Shown here one piece after another: positions 25,895-33,984 of a DNA stretch of 50,768 nt (its first letter is position 1; each line of letters opens with the position of its first letter). Source of the DNA: Prevotella sp. UBA7551 (GTDB lineage: Bacteria; Bacteroidota; Bacteroidia; Bacteroidales; Bacteroidaceae); contig DLLX01000057.1 in assembly GCA_002479145.1 (NCBI GenBank), positions 1 to 50,768 of the forward strand. The letters are read 5' to 3'. Made by a program: the position numbers and the translations under genes. The notes beneath the pieces were generated by a model, which was not told where the DNA came from, ran no database searches, and saw only the letters and a list, made by a program, of their open reading frames with translations.

Positions 25895-27511
25895 TTAATA
25901 GCCAGGGTTCTGTGTGATTGCACCTTGTACCTGGGCCGCTGGGATGGCAAAGATGTTACGGGTAGCATCGAAATTGCGTCCCGTCTTGGCGCCTCCCTTG
26001 TAGCTCCAGTTGTAATTGTTATTGCCTCCGAAGCGTCCAAAGCGGATGAGCGTCGGACGACGAAGCCCCTCATAGTAGAACTCACGGCTCCATTCGTCGC
26101 AGATGTCGTCCAAGGAGTAACCCGAACGCTTTACTGCGTGGGCACGGTCGCGCAGGTCATTGATGGCCTCGGTGCCTTTTTGTGTGGTGGAACCGCCATT
26201 CAGGCGTGCCGTTGCCTCCGCATAAGTGAGGTAAGCCTCGGCGACACGGAAGAGGAAAAAGTCGGTATCGGGATAGGTATCGTTGTGTCCTACCGAGTTA
26301 TCCGTCTTGAAGTTGTTCCATTTTGCCACGGCAAAGCCAGCCTTGAAGCTGCTCAAGTAGCCGTCTCCGTTGTCGAGGGTGCGGTCAACGCCGTCGAAAA
26401 TGGCACGGTCATCGTTGGCTGCGGCCGGCATTTCAAGGCAACTGACGTTGGGTGCGTCCCCATTGGGGAAGAATTTCAGCACCAAATCCTTGCGCGCACG
26501 GTTTCCACCCCAGGTCTGTCCCGTGCCATTGGTGGCGGTGGGGTAGGTGCCAGATGCGTCAGCATGTACTTCTCCATCGTAGGTGGAAGCCATCAGGAAG
26601 AGCGTTCCGGCCCATGAGGTGGTGGTGACACCATCCTGTCCGATGCGGAACACGCCCTCGCGGGCTGCGCTCGTCTCACCATTGTCGCCCATGAAGAGCA
26701 TCTGATAGGCGCTCCACTTGCCTACTCCCTTGGTGTTCAAGTGATAGTCAGACTTCATTACCTTCTCGGCGTAGTCGGCGGCTTTCTGCCATTGCGGCGT
26801 GCCGGTGTAGACTTCGGCGTTCAGGTAGAGCCGGGAAAGGAGCATCCACACGGCAGCTTTGTCGGCCCTATAGTAGCCGGCGTCGCTGGAAGTCTTCGAC
26901 TTGGCGTCGCTCATGAGCGGCTCTATCTCCAGAAGTTCTTTCTCCAGCCATGCGTACATCTCCGCTCTGGTGTAGCGCTCAGGCGTACCCAGCACCGTAG
27001 AGAAGGGCACATTGCCAAACGCATCCATCAAAAAGTAGTACTCCAAGGCACGGAGGAAGCGCACTTCGGCGGTCTTCGTCTGGTCGACAGAGCCACACAC
27101 GTTGATGTACTGGTTGCAATAGGAGATACCGGTGGTCAGTCTTGCGAAGAAACCGTTGAGCATCGGGTGGCTCGCATCGTAGGTATCGTAGCAGTATTCA
27201 CGCACGCCCTCATCGCTCCAGTGGCAGATAGCCTCGTCGGTGGTAAGCTCATTGGAGTTCCAAAGCTGGCGGATAAATCCGCTGGTACCGCCATCCAGTC
27301 CGTCGATGTCGCAGGGATCATCGCCCGTACCGTTGCCCGACATGGCGAGATTGGCATAGCATTTGTTGAAAAGTCCGGTGGGGTTGACCTCCGTATTCAT
27401 GTTCGGGTCGATGGGGGTAACGTCCAAATCGCCCGTACAGGAGGCTGTCATCCCCAGCAAAGAGAGGGAGACGACGGCTGCCGAAAATAGACTTTTAATA
27501 TTCTTGTTCAT
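25895..27511 (-). CDS. susD: SusD-like starch-binding lipoprotein
   Basis: SusD is the lid of the SusCD outer-membrane importer. The 538-residue protein has a lipobox (GMTASC, Cys26) followed by TGDLDVTPIDP, the conserved SusD/RagB N-terminus. Family features include FLRALEYYFLMDAFGNVPF (TPR helix region), the ERYTRAEMYAWLEKEL segment, VAEAYLTYAEA near residue 430 and the C-terminal REFYYEGLRRPTLIRFGRF. It starts 26 bp after susC and the two are always cotranscribed in such loci. Substrate assignment to starch rests on neighbours rather than on residues in this protein. Confidence 0.95.
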   Translation of the reverse strand: MNKNIKSLFSAAVVSLSLLGMTASCTGDLDVTPIDPNMNTEVNPTGLFNKCYANLAMSGNGTGDDPCDIDGLDGGTSGFIRQLWNSNELTTDEAICHWSDEGVREYCYDTYDASHPMLNGFFARLTTGISYCNQYINVCGSVDQTKTAEVRFLRALEYYFLMDAFGNVPFSTVLGTPERYTRAEMYAWLEKELLEIEPLMSDAKSKTSSDAGYYRADKAAVWMLLSRLYLNAEVYTGTPQWQKAADYAEKVMKSDYHLNTKGVGKWSAYQMLFMGDNGETSAAREGVFRIGQDGVTTTSWAGTLFLMASTYDGEVHADASGTYPTATNGTGQTWGGNRARKDLVLKFFPNGDAPNVSCLEMPAAANDDRAIFDGVDRTLDNGDGYLSSFKAGFAVAKWNNFKTDNSVGHNDTYPDTDFFLFRVAEAYLTYAEATARLNGGSTTQKGTEAINDLRDRAHAVKRSGYSLDDICDEWSREFYYEGLRRPTLIRFGRFGGNNNYNWSYKGGAKTGRNFDATRNIFAIPAAQVQGAITQNPGY

Positions 27512-27537
27512 GATGTTATAATCGCTGATGAATGAAT

Positions 27538-30500
27538 TTAGAAGTTGAGGTTCAAGCCAAGGATGACGGAGAACGGCCGCGGATAAAGCTCATTGTCGAA
27601 ACCATTGAAGATCTCGGGGTCGATACCGTCGTAGTTGGTGATGGTGAACACGTTGGAAGCCGTGGCGTATGCGCGGCCGGAGAGGCCTTGCCATCCGCTG
27701 GCCTTGAAGAGATTGCTGAAGCTGTAACCCAATGTAATGTTGTCGAGCTTCAGGAATGAAGCGTTATGCACCCAACGGTCGGTGAGTATAGCGGTGGCAT
27801 CGTCGGTCTGCCAGTCGTCTGCGACAGCCTGAGCTGTCTTGTTACTCAAGAAGTTGGTGGATGCCCAGAGGGCGTTCGGGCTCACGTTGGCAAAGCCACG
27901 GCTGACATTATCATAGACATAGTTGCCGATATTGGCACGCAGACTGAATCCGAAATCCCAATTCTTGTACTCCAAGCGCGAGGCGAGACCCATCGTGACG
28001 GGTGGCGTGGGCGACTTGTAGAAGTAGCGGTCCTCATTGGTAATCTTGCCATCGCCGTTGCGATCGACGACCGCATTCTCAATAGCCTTGCCGTTTTTGT
28101 CGTAAGCCTGCTGATATACCCAGAAGGAATTGGCGGGATGACCAACTGCATTGTACTCCAGATACTTGTCTGTACCAATCACGATAGCCGTGTTCGGCAC
28201 GGGCAGACCGTCGGAACTAACGCCCGTGAGGTTGTCGATGCGGTTTCTGTTGTACGTGAAGTTATAATCGATTGTCCAGTACCAGTCCTTCGTCTGGATG
28301 GCTTTCCATGACAAGGTGAACTCCACACCAGTGTTGCTCAGCGTACCTATGTTCTGCCAAGCTTGGTTACGGAAGGCCGACAGGGCCTTTGTAGGAGCGT
28401 AGTTGAGCAAGTCGGTGGTCTTGCGATAGTACCAATCGACCGTACCAGTGAGTCTTTGGTCAAAGATACCCCAGTCCAAACCGACGTTATAGGTGGTGGT
28501 GGTCTCCCACTTCAAGTCGGGAGTGTAGTTGTCCGGACGGTACAACACACCATTACCGTCGGCAAAGTAGTATGCGCCAGTGCCCGTATTGCGGGTATAT
28601 GTCGGTATCCAGGCGTAGTCTTGATCCACATCTTGCTGTCCTGTCATACCCCATCCGAGGCGCAACTTCAAGTTGGAAAGCCAAGAGATTTCCTTGAGCA
28701 TGTTCTCCTCGCTGGCCCTCCATGCGAAGGCGAACGACGGGAACCATGCCCAGTGCTCCTTGAATCGCGATGAGCCATCGTCACGAACGGTAGCCGTTAA
28801 GTAGTAGCGATCCATGAAGTTCCAGTTGGCACGCCCGAAGAAAGAGACAAGGTAGTTCTCCGTTTCCCAAGCATATTTCGACGCATTGTAGACGTGTCCG
28901 GCCAGCGAACCGCTCTGTGGATTGCCGTTGGCATCGAGAATCGGGTTGCCCCAGTTGTCCACATACTCGCCCGTCTTGGTGTTTCCGGCACCGTAGATTC
29001 CCCAGTAATTGTTGTCCTTTCCACGATAGAAATGCTGGTATTCGTAACCGGCCATGATATCGATGTGGTGCTTATTGGCATCGTTGAAATCGTGATAGTA
29101 CTGCGCGTAGGCCGACAGCGAGAGGTTGCGCTTCACAATGCGCTCCCAACCGTGCTTGCCATAGTAGCTCTCGCCGTTACTTTGGTAAGCCGGCGTGAAG
29201 TCGGTGGCCTGTTTTCCGCTGGCGACATCGGCGCCCAACGTGGCATGCAGGCGCAGGTCCTCAAACCCATGCACCTTGTAATCGAAGTCCGCACTGCCGA
29301 TGAACTCGCGGCTATGGGCCACGTCGTTCTTCTCATTGATGACGGCGAGCGGGTTTCTCGTGGCCAACTCGTTGTAGGTATACATCCAGTTGGGGTCACT
29401 ATAGTTACCCGACTTCGGCCATGCGAAGTAGCCTCCGAAGTTGTTCAGCATCTGGTTGAGGTTGTCGCCGAAGAACTTCTTGTGGTATTCTGACGTGTAA
29501 CCATACGGACTTTGCGTCGGATCCATGTACACAGCCGCGCTCACGGCAGAGCCATCGACGTAGCGGTTCTTCGCATACATGCCCTTTGCATTAAGGGTTA
29601 TGTTCAAATGGTTGTTCAGAAGAGAAGGTGTAAGGGTGACGGAGGCCGTCGCACGCTGGAACCTTGAGGTCTTCAGAATACCTTGCTCGTCGGTGAATCC
29701 GGCACTTACGCGGTACGGAAGCTGCTTTCCGACGGCGCCACTGACCGTGAGATTGTGGTCATGGCTGACAGATGTCTGGTAGATCAGGTCCTGCCAGTCG
29801 GTGTCGGCCGTACCCAATGCGCGGTAAGGATCGCTGTCCTCACCCCATTTGTCGCGCACCAGGGCGCGGAATCCTGCGGCATCCAGCACGTCGATGGTCT
29901 TCTTCTTCCATCCCAGCGTCACGCTTCCGTTGTACGATACCTTCACACCACCGGCGCGTCCTTTCTTCGTCGTGATGATGATCACGCCGTTGGAGCCGCG
30001 ACTACCATAGATGGCCGTGGCCGAAGCGTCCTTCAAGATGTTGAAAGACTCGATGTCCTGCGGGTTAATGATGGAGAGAATGTTCGACATTCCCTTCACA
30101 CCGTTGTTGTCGATAGGCACGTTGTCGATGACAATCAACGGGTCGTTGCTGGCGTTAAGCGATGAGCCGCCACGGATACGGATGTTGGATTTGGCGCCCG
30201 GGGTACCTCCGTCGGTGGTGATGGCCACACCCGCCACCTTACCCATGAGCATATCCTGGGCATTGACGACCACACCTTTGTTCTTTGAGTCCGGCTTCAG
30301 TGCAGTGACAGAACCCGTCAAATCATTCTTCTTGGCCACACCATAACCGATGACGACCACCTCATTGAGCGACTGGTCGGCGTCGTTCTTCATGGTGATG
30401 ACCATGTTGGACTGTGCCGCCACCTCCTGTTTCTGGTAGCCGATGTAGGAGATGGTCAAGGTCTGTCCGGGTTGCACGCTGAGCGAGAAGTTTCCATCAA

Positions 30501-30681
30501 GGTCGGTAACGGTTCCGGTACTCGTGCCATTGATGAGCACACTTGCGCCGATAATCGGCTCACCGGCGGCGTCTTTCACAGTGCCTTTCACCGTGTTCTG
30601 GGCAAAAGCACTTACTGAGAGCATCAAGCCGGCTGCAAGAGATAGCGTTCTCGCAGGGAGTTTTAGTTTTACCTGCTTCAT
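27538..30681 (-). CDS. susC: SusC-like TonB-dependent outer-membrane transporter
   Basis: SusC imports maltooligosaccharides through the outer membrane using TonB energy. The 1047-residue protein starts with a signal peptide (cleavage near AFAQ, residue 28), followed by the carboxypeptidase-regulatory-like domain (VKGTVKDAAGEPIIGASVLI), then the plug with LNEVVVIGYGVAKKNDLTGS and GSRGSNGVIIITTKKG, the SusC/RagA signature. The remaining residues form the 22-strand barrel ending in an aromatic residue (LGLNLNF). It is the first gene of susC-D-E-F. A -7 box lies 88 bp upstream and the shared LacI-type operator lies 55 bp further upstream. Confidence 0.95.
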   Translation of the reverse strand: MKQVKLKLPARTLSLAAGLMLSVSAFAQNTVKGTVKDAAGEPIIGASVLINGTSTGTVTDLDGNFSLSVQPGQTLTISYIGYQKQEVAAQSNMVITMKNDADQSLNEVVVIGYGVAKKNDLTGSVTALKPDSKNKGVVVNAQDMLMGKVAGVAITTDGGTPGAKSNIRIRGGSSLNASNDPLIVIDNVPIDNNGVKGMSNILSIINPQDIESFNILKDASATAIYGSRGSNGVIIITTKKGRAGGVKVSYNGSVTLGWKKKTIDVLDAAGFRALVRDKWGEDSDPYRALGTADTDWQDLIYQTSVSHDHNLTVSGAVGKQLPYRVSAGFTDEQGILKTSRFQRATASVTLTPSLLNNHLNITLNAKGMYAKNRYVDGSAVSAAVYMDPTQSPYGYTSEYHKKFFGDNLNQMLNNFGGYFAWPKSGNYSDPNWMYTYNELATRNPLAVINEKNDVAHSREFIGSADFDYKVHGFEDLRLHATLGADVASGKQATDFTPAYQSNGESYYGKHGWERIVKRNLSLSAYAQYYHDFNDANKHHIDIMAGYEYQHFYRGKDNNYWGIYGAGNTKTGEYVDNWGNPILDANGNPQSGSLAGHVYNASKYAWETENYLVSFFGRANWNFMDRYYLTATVRDDGSSRFKEHWAWFPSFAFAWRASEENMLKEISWLSNLKLRLGWGMTGQQDVDQDYAWIPTYTRNTGTGAYYFADGNGVLYRPDNYTPDLKWETTTTYNVGLDWGIFDQRLTGTVDWYYRKTTDLLNYAPTKALSAFRNQAWQNIGTLSNTGVEFTLSWKAIQTKDWYWTIDYNFTYNRNRIDNLTGVSSDGLPVPNTAIVIGTDKYLEYNAVGHPANSFWVYQQAYDKNGKAIENAVVDRNGDGKITNEDRYFYKSPTPPVTMGLASRLEYKNWDFGFSLRANIGNYVYDNVSRGFANVSPNALWASTNFLSNKTAQAVADDWQTDDATAILTDRWVHNASFLKLDNITLGYSFSNLFKASGWQGLSGRAYATASNVFTITNYDGIDPEIFNGFDNELYPRPFSVILGLNLNF

Positions 30682-30768
30682 CTTTTAGCTTTTTGTTAGT
30701 TATCTGTAAATGTTATCTGGTTTCAAAATAGGCCGTCCCGTTGGGTAGTTCGGGAGGGGTTGTGATTG

Positions 30769-30776
30769 CAAAGTTA
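30769..30776 (-). promoter_or_regulatory. -7 box of the susCDEF operon
   Basis: The minus strand reads TAACTTTG, identical to the malQ and amylase boxes. The -33 position on that strand has no TTTG. The leader to the susC ATG is about 80 nt. Confidence 0.6.
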
Positions 30777-30831
30777 GTTTTTTAAATATTTCCATATACT
30801 ATATAATGCAAAAAATCGTTTATTATGGTGC

Positions 30832-30843
30832 GCAAACGTTTGT
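30832..30843. promoter_or_regulatory. LacI-type operator shared by susC and lacI
   Basis: GCAAACGTTTGT matches the malQ palindrome in 11 of 12 bases. It lies 55 bp from the susC -7 box on one side and 56 bp from the lacI -7 box on the other, so one site can serve both divergent promoters. Confidence 0.75.
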
Positions 30844-30899
30844 CTTGATAAAAATCAATCATAGTCGTTGATACAAATCAATAAATGACAACAAAACGG

Positions 30900-30907
30900 T
30901 ATTTTTG
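30900..30907 (+). promoter_or_regulatory. -7 box of the lacI-MFS unit
   Basis: TATTTTTG fits TAnnTTTG and lies 23 bp before the regulator's start codon. The -33 position (ATCA) does not match. Confidence 0.55.
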
Positions 30908-30930
30908 CAACGGATATAACACAAAAAGAC

Positions 30931-31956
30931 ATGAAAGAGCAACCCATCCTGACGATGAAGGACATGGCCAAAGCCCTTGGCGTATCGGTTTCCACCGTCT
31001 CCCGCGCGCTGAAGGACAACCCCCGCATCAGCCCGGAGAAGCGCGAGGAAATTAAAAGGTACGCGCGCGAGCATAATTTCAGCCCCAATCCGCTGGCCGA
31101 GTCGCTCCGCAAGAGCCGCACGGAGGCTCCCCGGCTTATCGGGGTCATCATTCCGGAGTTTGTCCACTACTACTTCGCCTCCGTACTGACGGGCATTGAG
31201 GAGACAGCCTGGGCGCGCGGCTACCGCATTATGGTCGCCACGAGCGACGAGTGCTACGACCGCGAGGTCAAAATCTGCCGCTCTTTCTACGAGAATCGGG
31301 CTTGCGGCATCATCATATCGCAAGCCAAGGACACCCGACGCTATGACCATTTCACGGACTTGACCAGCCATGGCATCCCTCTTGTGTTCTACGACCGCAT
31401 CTGTACGGGCGTAAATGCCTCGCGCGTGGTCGTCGACGACTATATGGGGGCATTCACTGCCGTGAGCCATCTCATCAAGACGGGATGCCGCCGCATTGCC
31501 TATTACAGCTCTCCGATGAACCTTGAGATTTCCAAAAACCGCTACAACGGGTGGCATGATGCCCTTACACAAAACGGACTTCCTGCCGATGACGACCTTT
31601 TGTTCATGTGCGACAGCCGCACCGAAGCCGAGCGCATCACCCCCAACGTGCTCTCCCGCGAGCAGATTCCAGACGCTTTCTTCGCCACCAACGACGATAC
31701 GGCCATCGGCATCCTCTATACTGCCAAGCGCATGGGCTACCGCGTGCCGGAGGACCTGTCCATCTGCGGCTTCACCGACGGCGAGCGGGCCATCGCCTGC
31801 GACCCGATGCTCACCACTGTGGAGCAGCGTGGGCGCGCCGTGGGGGCAGAGGCGGCCTCCGTGCTCATCGATCAGGTGGAGGGCATTCTGCCCAAGGACA
31901 AGGTGGTGCGGCGCGTCGTGCGTACCCGACTCGTCCTAAGGGGCACGACACGATAG
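30931..31956 (+). CDS. LacI-family transcriptional regulator of the starch genes
   Basis: This 341-residue protein has an N-terminal LacI helix-turn-helix (residues about 9-30, MKDMAKALGVSVSTVSRALK), the hinge region (NPLAESLRKSRT) and a periplasmic-binding-protein-like effector domain (LIGVIIPEFVHYYFASVLTG onward). By context it should sense a maltooligosaccharide and bind the GCAAACGTTTGC-type sites upstream of malQ, the amylase, susC and itself. It is divergent from susC and is followed 67 bp later by the MFS sugar transporter. This takes the place held by SusR in B. thetaiotaomicron, an unrelated membrane-anchored regulator. The ligand and the sign of regulation are inferred. Confidence 0.92.
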   Translation: MKEQPILTMKDMAKALGVSVSTVSRALKDNPRISPEKREEIKRYAREHNFSPNPLAESLRKSRTEAPRLIGVIIPEFVHYYFASVLTGIEETAWARGYRIMVATSDECYDREVKICRSFYENRACGIIISQAKDTRRYDHFTDLTSHGIPLVFYDRICTGVNASRVVVDDYMGAFTAVSHLIKTGCRRIAYYSSPMNLEISKNRYNGWHDALTQNGLPADDDLLFMCDSRTEAERITPNVLSREQIPDAFFATNDDTAIGILYTAKRMGYRVPEDLSICGFTDGERAIACDPMLTTVEQRGRAVGAEAASVLIDQVEGILPKDKVVRRVVRTRLVLRGTTR

Positions 31957-32023
31957 CCCACTGCGCCGATTCCCGACGTTTCAATGCCAATGTACAACAC
32001 AGAAAATAACAACCGAAAATAAC

Positions 32024-33358
32024 ATGAAACAAAAACCCGATTTAAGCTTTTGGAAGCTGTGGAACCTCAGCTTCGGCTTCTTTGGCGTGCAAATTGCCTA
32101 CGCTTTGCAGAGCGCCAACATCTCACGCATCTTCGCTACGCTTGGCGCCGACCCCCATTCGCTGAGCTACTTCTGGATTCTTCCGCCCCTGATGGGCATC
32201 CTCGTGCAGCCCATAGTAGGCTCTTGCAGCGACCGGACGTGGACGCGCTTCGGGCGACGCATCCCCTATCTCTTCGTTGGCGCGGCCGTAGCGGTGATCG
32301 TCATGTGCCTCCTTCCCAACGCGGGCAGCCTGGGCATGACCGTCTCGGCAGCCATGGTGTTCGGCTTGATCACCCTGATGTTTCTCGACACGAGCATCAA
32401 CATGGCCATGCAACCGTTCAAAATGCTGGTCGGCGACATGGTCAACGAGAAGCAAAAGACGCTCGCCTACAGCATACAGAGCTTTCTCTGCAACGCCGGG
32501 TCGCTCGTCGGCTACGTGTTCCCGTTCTTCTTCACCGCCCTGGGCATTGCCAACACCGCCCCGTCGGGTGTGGTGCCCGACTCGGTCATCTGGTCTTTCT
32601 ACATCGGCGCGGCCATTCTGATCCTCTGTGTCCTCTACACCACGGCCAAGGTGAGGGAGTGGAATCCCAAGGAATATGCCGAATACAACGGCACTACGGA
32701 CGAGGTGCAGAAGGAGGAGGACGGGAAAGGCGACTGGCTGACGCTCCTCCGCCATGCGCCGGCCACGTTCTGGAAGGTCGGACTGGTGCAGTTCTTCTCC
32801 TGGTTTGCCTTCATGTACATGTGGACCTACACCAATGGCACGGTGGCTGCCAACTGCTGGGGGGTGGATATGCTCTCTCCTGACGCCACTTCCACCGCCG
32901 GCTACCAAGAAGCGGGCAACTGGGTGGGCATGCTCTTTGCCGTACAGGCCATCGGCTCGGTGGTGTGGGCGATGGTATTGCCACAGATTCGCCAGCGCAA
33001 ACTGGCCTACTCCCTCAGCCTTCTCCTCGGGGGCGTGGGCTTTGTGATGGCGGCTTTCGTGATGAACAAGTACCTCATGTTCGTGCCTTTCCTCCTAATA
33101 GGATGCGCTTGGGCGGCAATGCTCGCCATGCCGTTCACCTTTGTCACCAACGCCTTGCAGGGATATGGGCACATGGGTGCTTACCTCGGACTGTTCAACG
33201 GCACGATTTGCGTCCCGCAAATTGTCGCCGCCGCCCTCGGAGGGGTGATTCTCTCGCTCGTCGGGTCGGTGCAAGCCCACATGATGATCGTGGCTGGCGT
33301 GGCATTGGCCATAGGTGCGTTGGCCGTGGGGACAATTAAGCCCCATTCGGCCAGTTGA
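32024..33358 (+). CDS. MFS sugar transporter (maltose/maltodextrin-type, SLC45/GPH-like)
   Basis: The 444-residue protein has about twelve hydrophobic helices and the family motifs GVQIAYALQSANISRIFATLGAD near the N-terminus and DRTWTRFGRRIPYLFVG (cytoplasmic loop 2-3). Such proteins next to starch or maltose genes in Bacteroidota and Gammaproteobacteria act as proton-linked maltose or sucrose importers in the inner membrane. Here it would deliver maltose or short maltodextrins from the periplasm to cytoplasmic MalQ. It follows the LacI-type gene by 67 bp and appears cotranscribed with it. Substrate is inferred from context. Confidence 0.9.
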   Translation: MKQKPDLSFWKLWNLSFGFFGVQIAYALQSANISRIFATLGADPHSLSYFWILPPLMGILVQPIVGSCSDRTWTRFGRRIPYLFVGAAVAVIVMCLLPNAGSLGMTVSAAMVFGLITLMFLDTSINMAMQPFKMLVGDMVNEKQKTLAYSIQSFLCNAGSLVGYVFPFFFTALGIANTAPSGVVPDSVIWSFYIGAAILILCVLYTTAKVREWNPKEYAEYNGTTDEVQKEEDGKGDWLTLLRHAPATFWKVGLVQFFSWFAFMYMWTYTNGTVAANCWGVDMLSPDATSTAGYQEAGNWVGMLFAVQAIGSVVWAMVLPQIRQRKLAYSLSLLLGGVGFVMAAFVMNKYLMFVPFLLIGCAWAAMLAMPFTFVTNALQGYGHMGAYLGLFNGTICVPQIVAAALGGVILSLVGSVQAHMMIVAGVALAIGALAVGTIKPHSAS

Positions 33359-33394
33359 GCAAGATGGGCTATACAATGACAAGCTCTTGTCTTA

Positions 33395-33455
33395 CCGTTC
33401 CTTGTCACCGTTCCACTTGGCATCTTGATGCCGAAGAAACAGTGACAAGGGACGG
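33395..33455. other. Nested long inverted repeat downstream of the MFS gene
   Basis: CCGTTCCTTGTCAC (33395-33408) pairs with GTGACAAGGGACGG (33442-33455) in 13 of 14 positions, the remaining one being a possible G-U pair in RNA. Inside the loop GGCATC (33419-33424) and GATGCC (33427-33432) form a second hairpin with a 2-nt loop. No T-run follows. Confidence 0.6.
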
Positions 33456-33490
33456 AATCTAATGACAGATTTGGGCTAAAAGCAAAGAGA

Positions 33491-33510
33491 CGGGGCAAGG
33501 ACTTGCCCCG
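33491..33510. terminator. Tight GC-rich hairpin after the MFS gene
   Basis: CGGGGCAAG (33491-33499) and CTTGCCCCG (33502-33510) are exact complements separated by 2 nt. It may end or protect the lacI-MFS transcript, although no U-tract follows. Confidence 0.45.
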
Positions 33511-33607
33511 CTATGTTACCCATAAAGGCGGTACGCCGAGTAGTTGTGTAACGTATTGAAAGACAAGCAACTACGACAAGTACTCAATTCAAGCCCGAAA
33601 AGGTTGG

Positions 33608-33670
33608 GTTTTTAATTTATTTTTCTCAGATTTTTAAATTAAAAATTTGAAGTTTTTAATTTAAAAATTC
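33608..33670. repeat. AT-rich palindromic element, copy B
   Basis: It contains TTTTTAATTTATTTTTC, then ATTTTTAAATTAAAAATT, then GTTTTTAATTTAAAAATTC, in the same order and spacing as copies A (22854-22924) and C (42860-42930). Confidence 0.7.
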
Positions 33671-33896
33671 TTCCCATTTCAGTTCTTTCGCCACGCCACA
33701 GTGGCTCGACTGCCCTCCCACACGGACTGAAGGAGAGCGGAAAGGAGGCAAAAGGGACGGTGGAAAGCGAGGGGGAGGACACTTATCCCTAATGGATCAT
33801 GAGGCCAATATCGACCAAAACAAAGCGAAATTTTCCATCTTCACGACGAAATCTAAGGACCCATCCGGACTTATCAAGACACTCGCGGGCCAACGA

Positions 33897-33942
33897 AAAA
33901 TCCCCACCCGTCTGCCCGATGGGGCTCACGAGTGGGGATTTT
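33897..33942. terminator. Bidirectional terminator between MFS and ompA genes
   Basis: AAAATCCCCAC (33897-33907) pairs perfectly with GTGGGGATTTT (33932-33942); CGT/ACG inside extends it. On the minus strand the stem is followed by a further T from the run of five (33896-33900). It suits the ending of the minus-strand ompA-type gene at 33985 and of transcripts coming from the other side. Confidence 0.75.
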
Positions 33943-33984
33943 CCGTCATGTGGTCAGGCCATTTAGGCGCTGACAGCTAATAAT

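Larger units (their letters stand above)
33359..33984. other. Structured intergenic region between convergent MFS and ompA genes
   Basis: Within 626 bp it holds a nested hairpin (33395-33455), a tight GC-rich hairpin (33491-33510), AT-rich palindrome copy B (33608-33670) and a bidirectional terminator (33897-33942). A 62-codon open frame at 33792-33980 overlaps that terminator and is not credible. No gene is supported. Confidence 0.6.

Noticed and set aside
33792..33980. 62-codon open frame in the MFS/ompA gap
   Set aside because: It runs through the bidirectional terminator at 33897-33942 and has no recognisable features.
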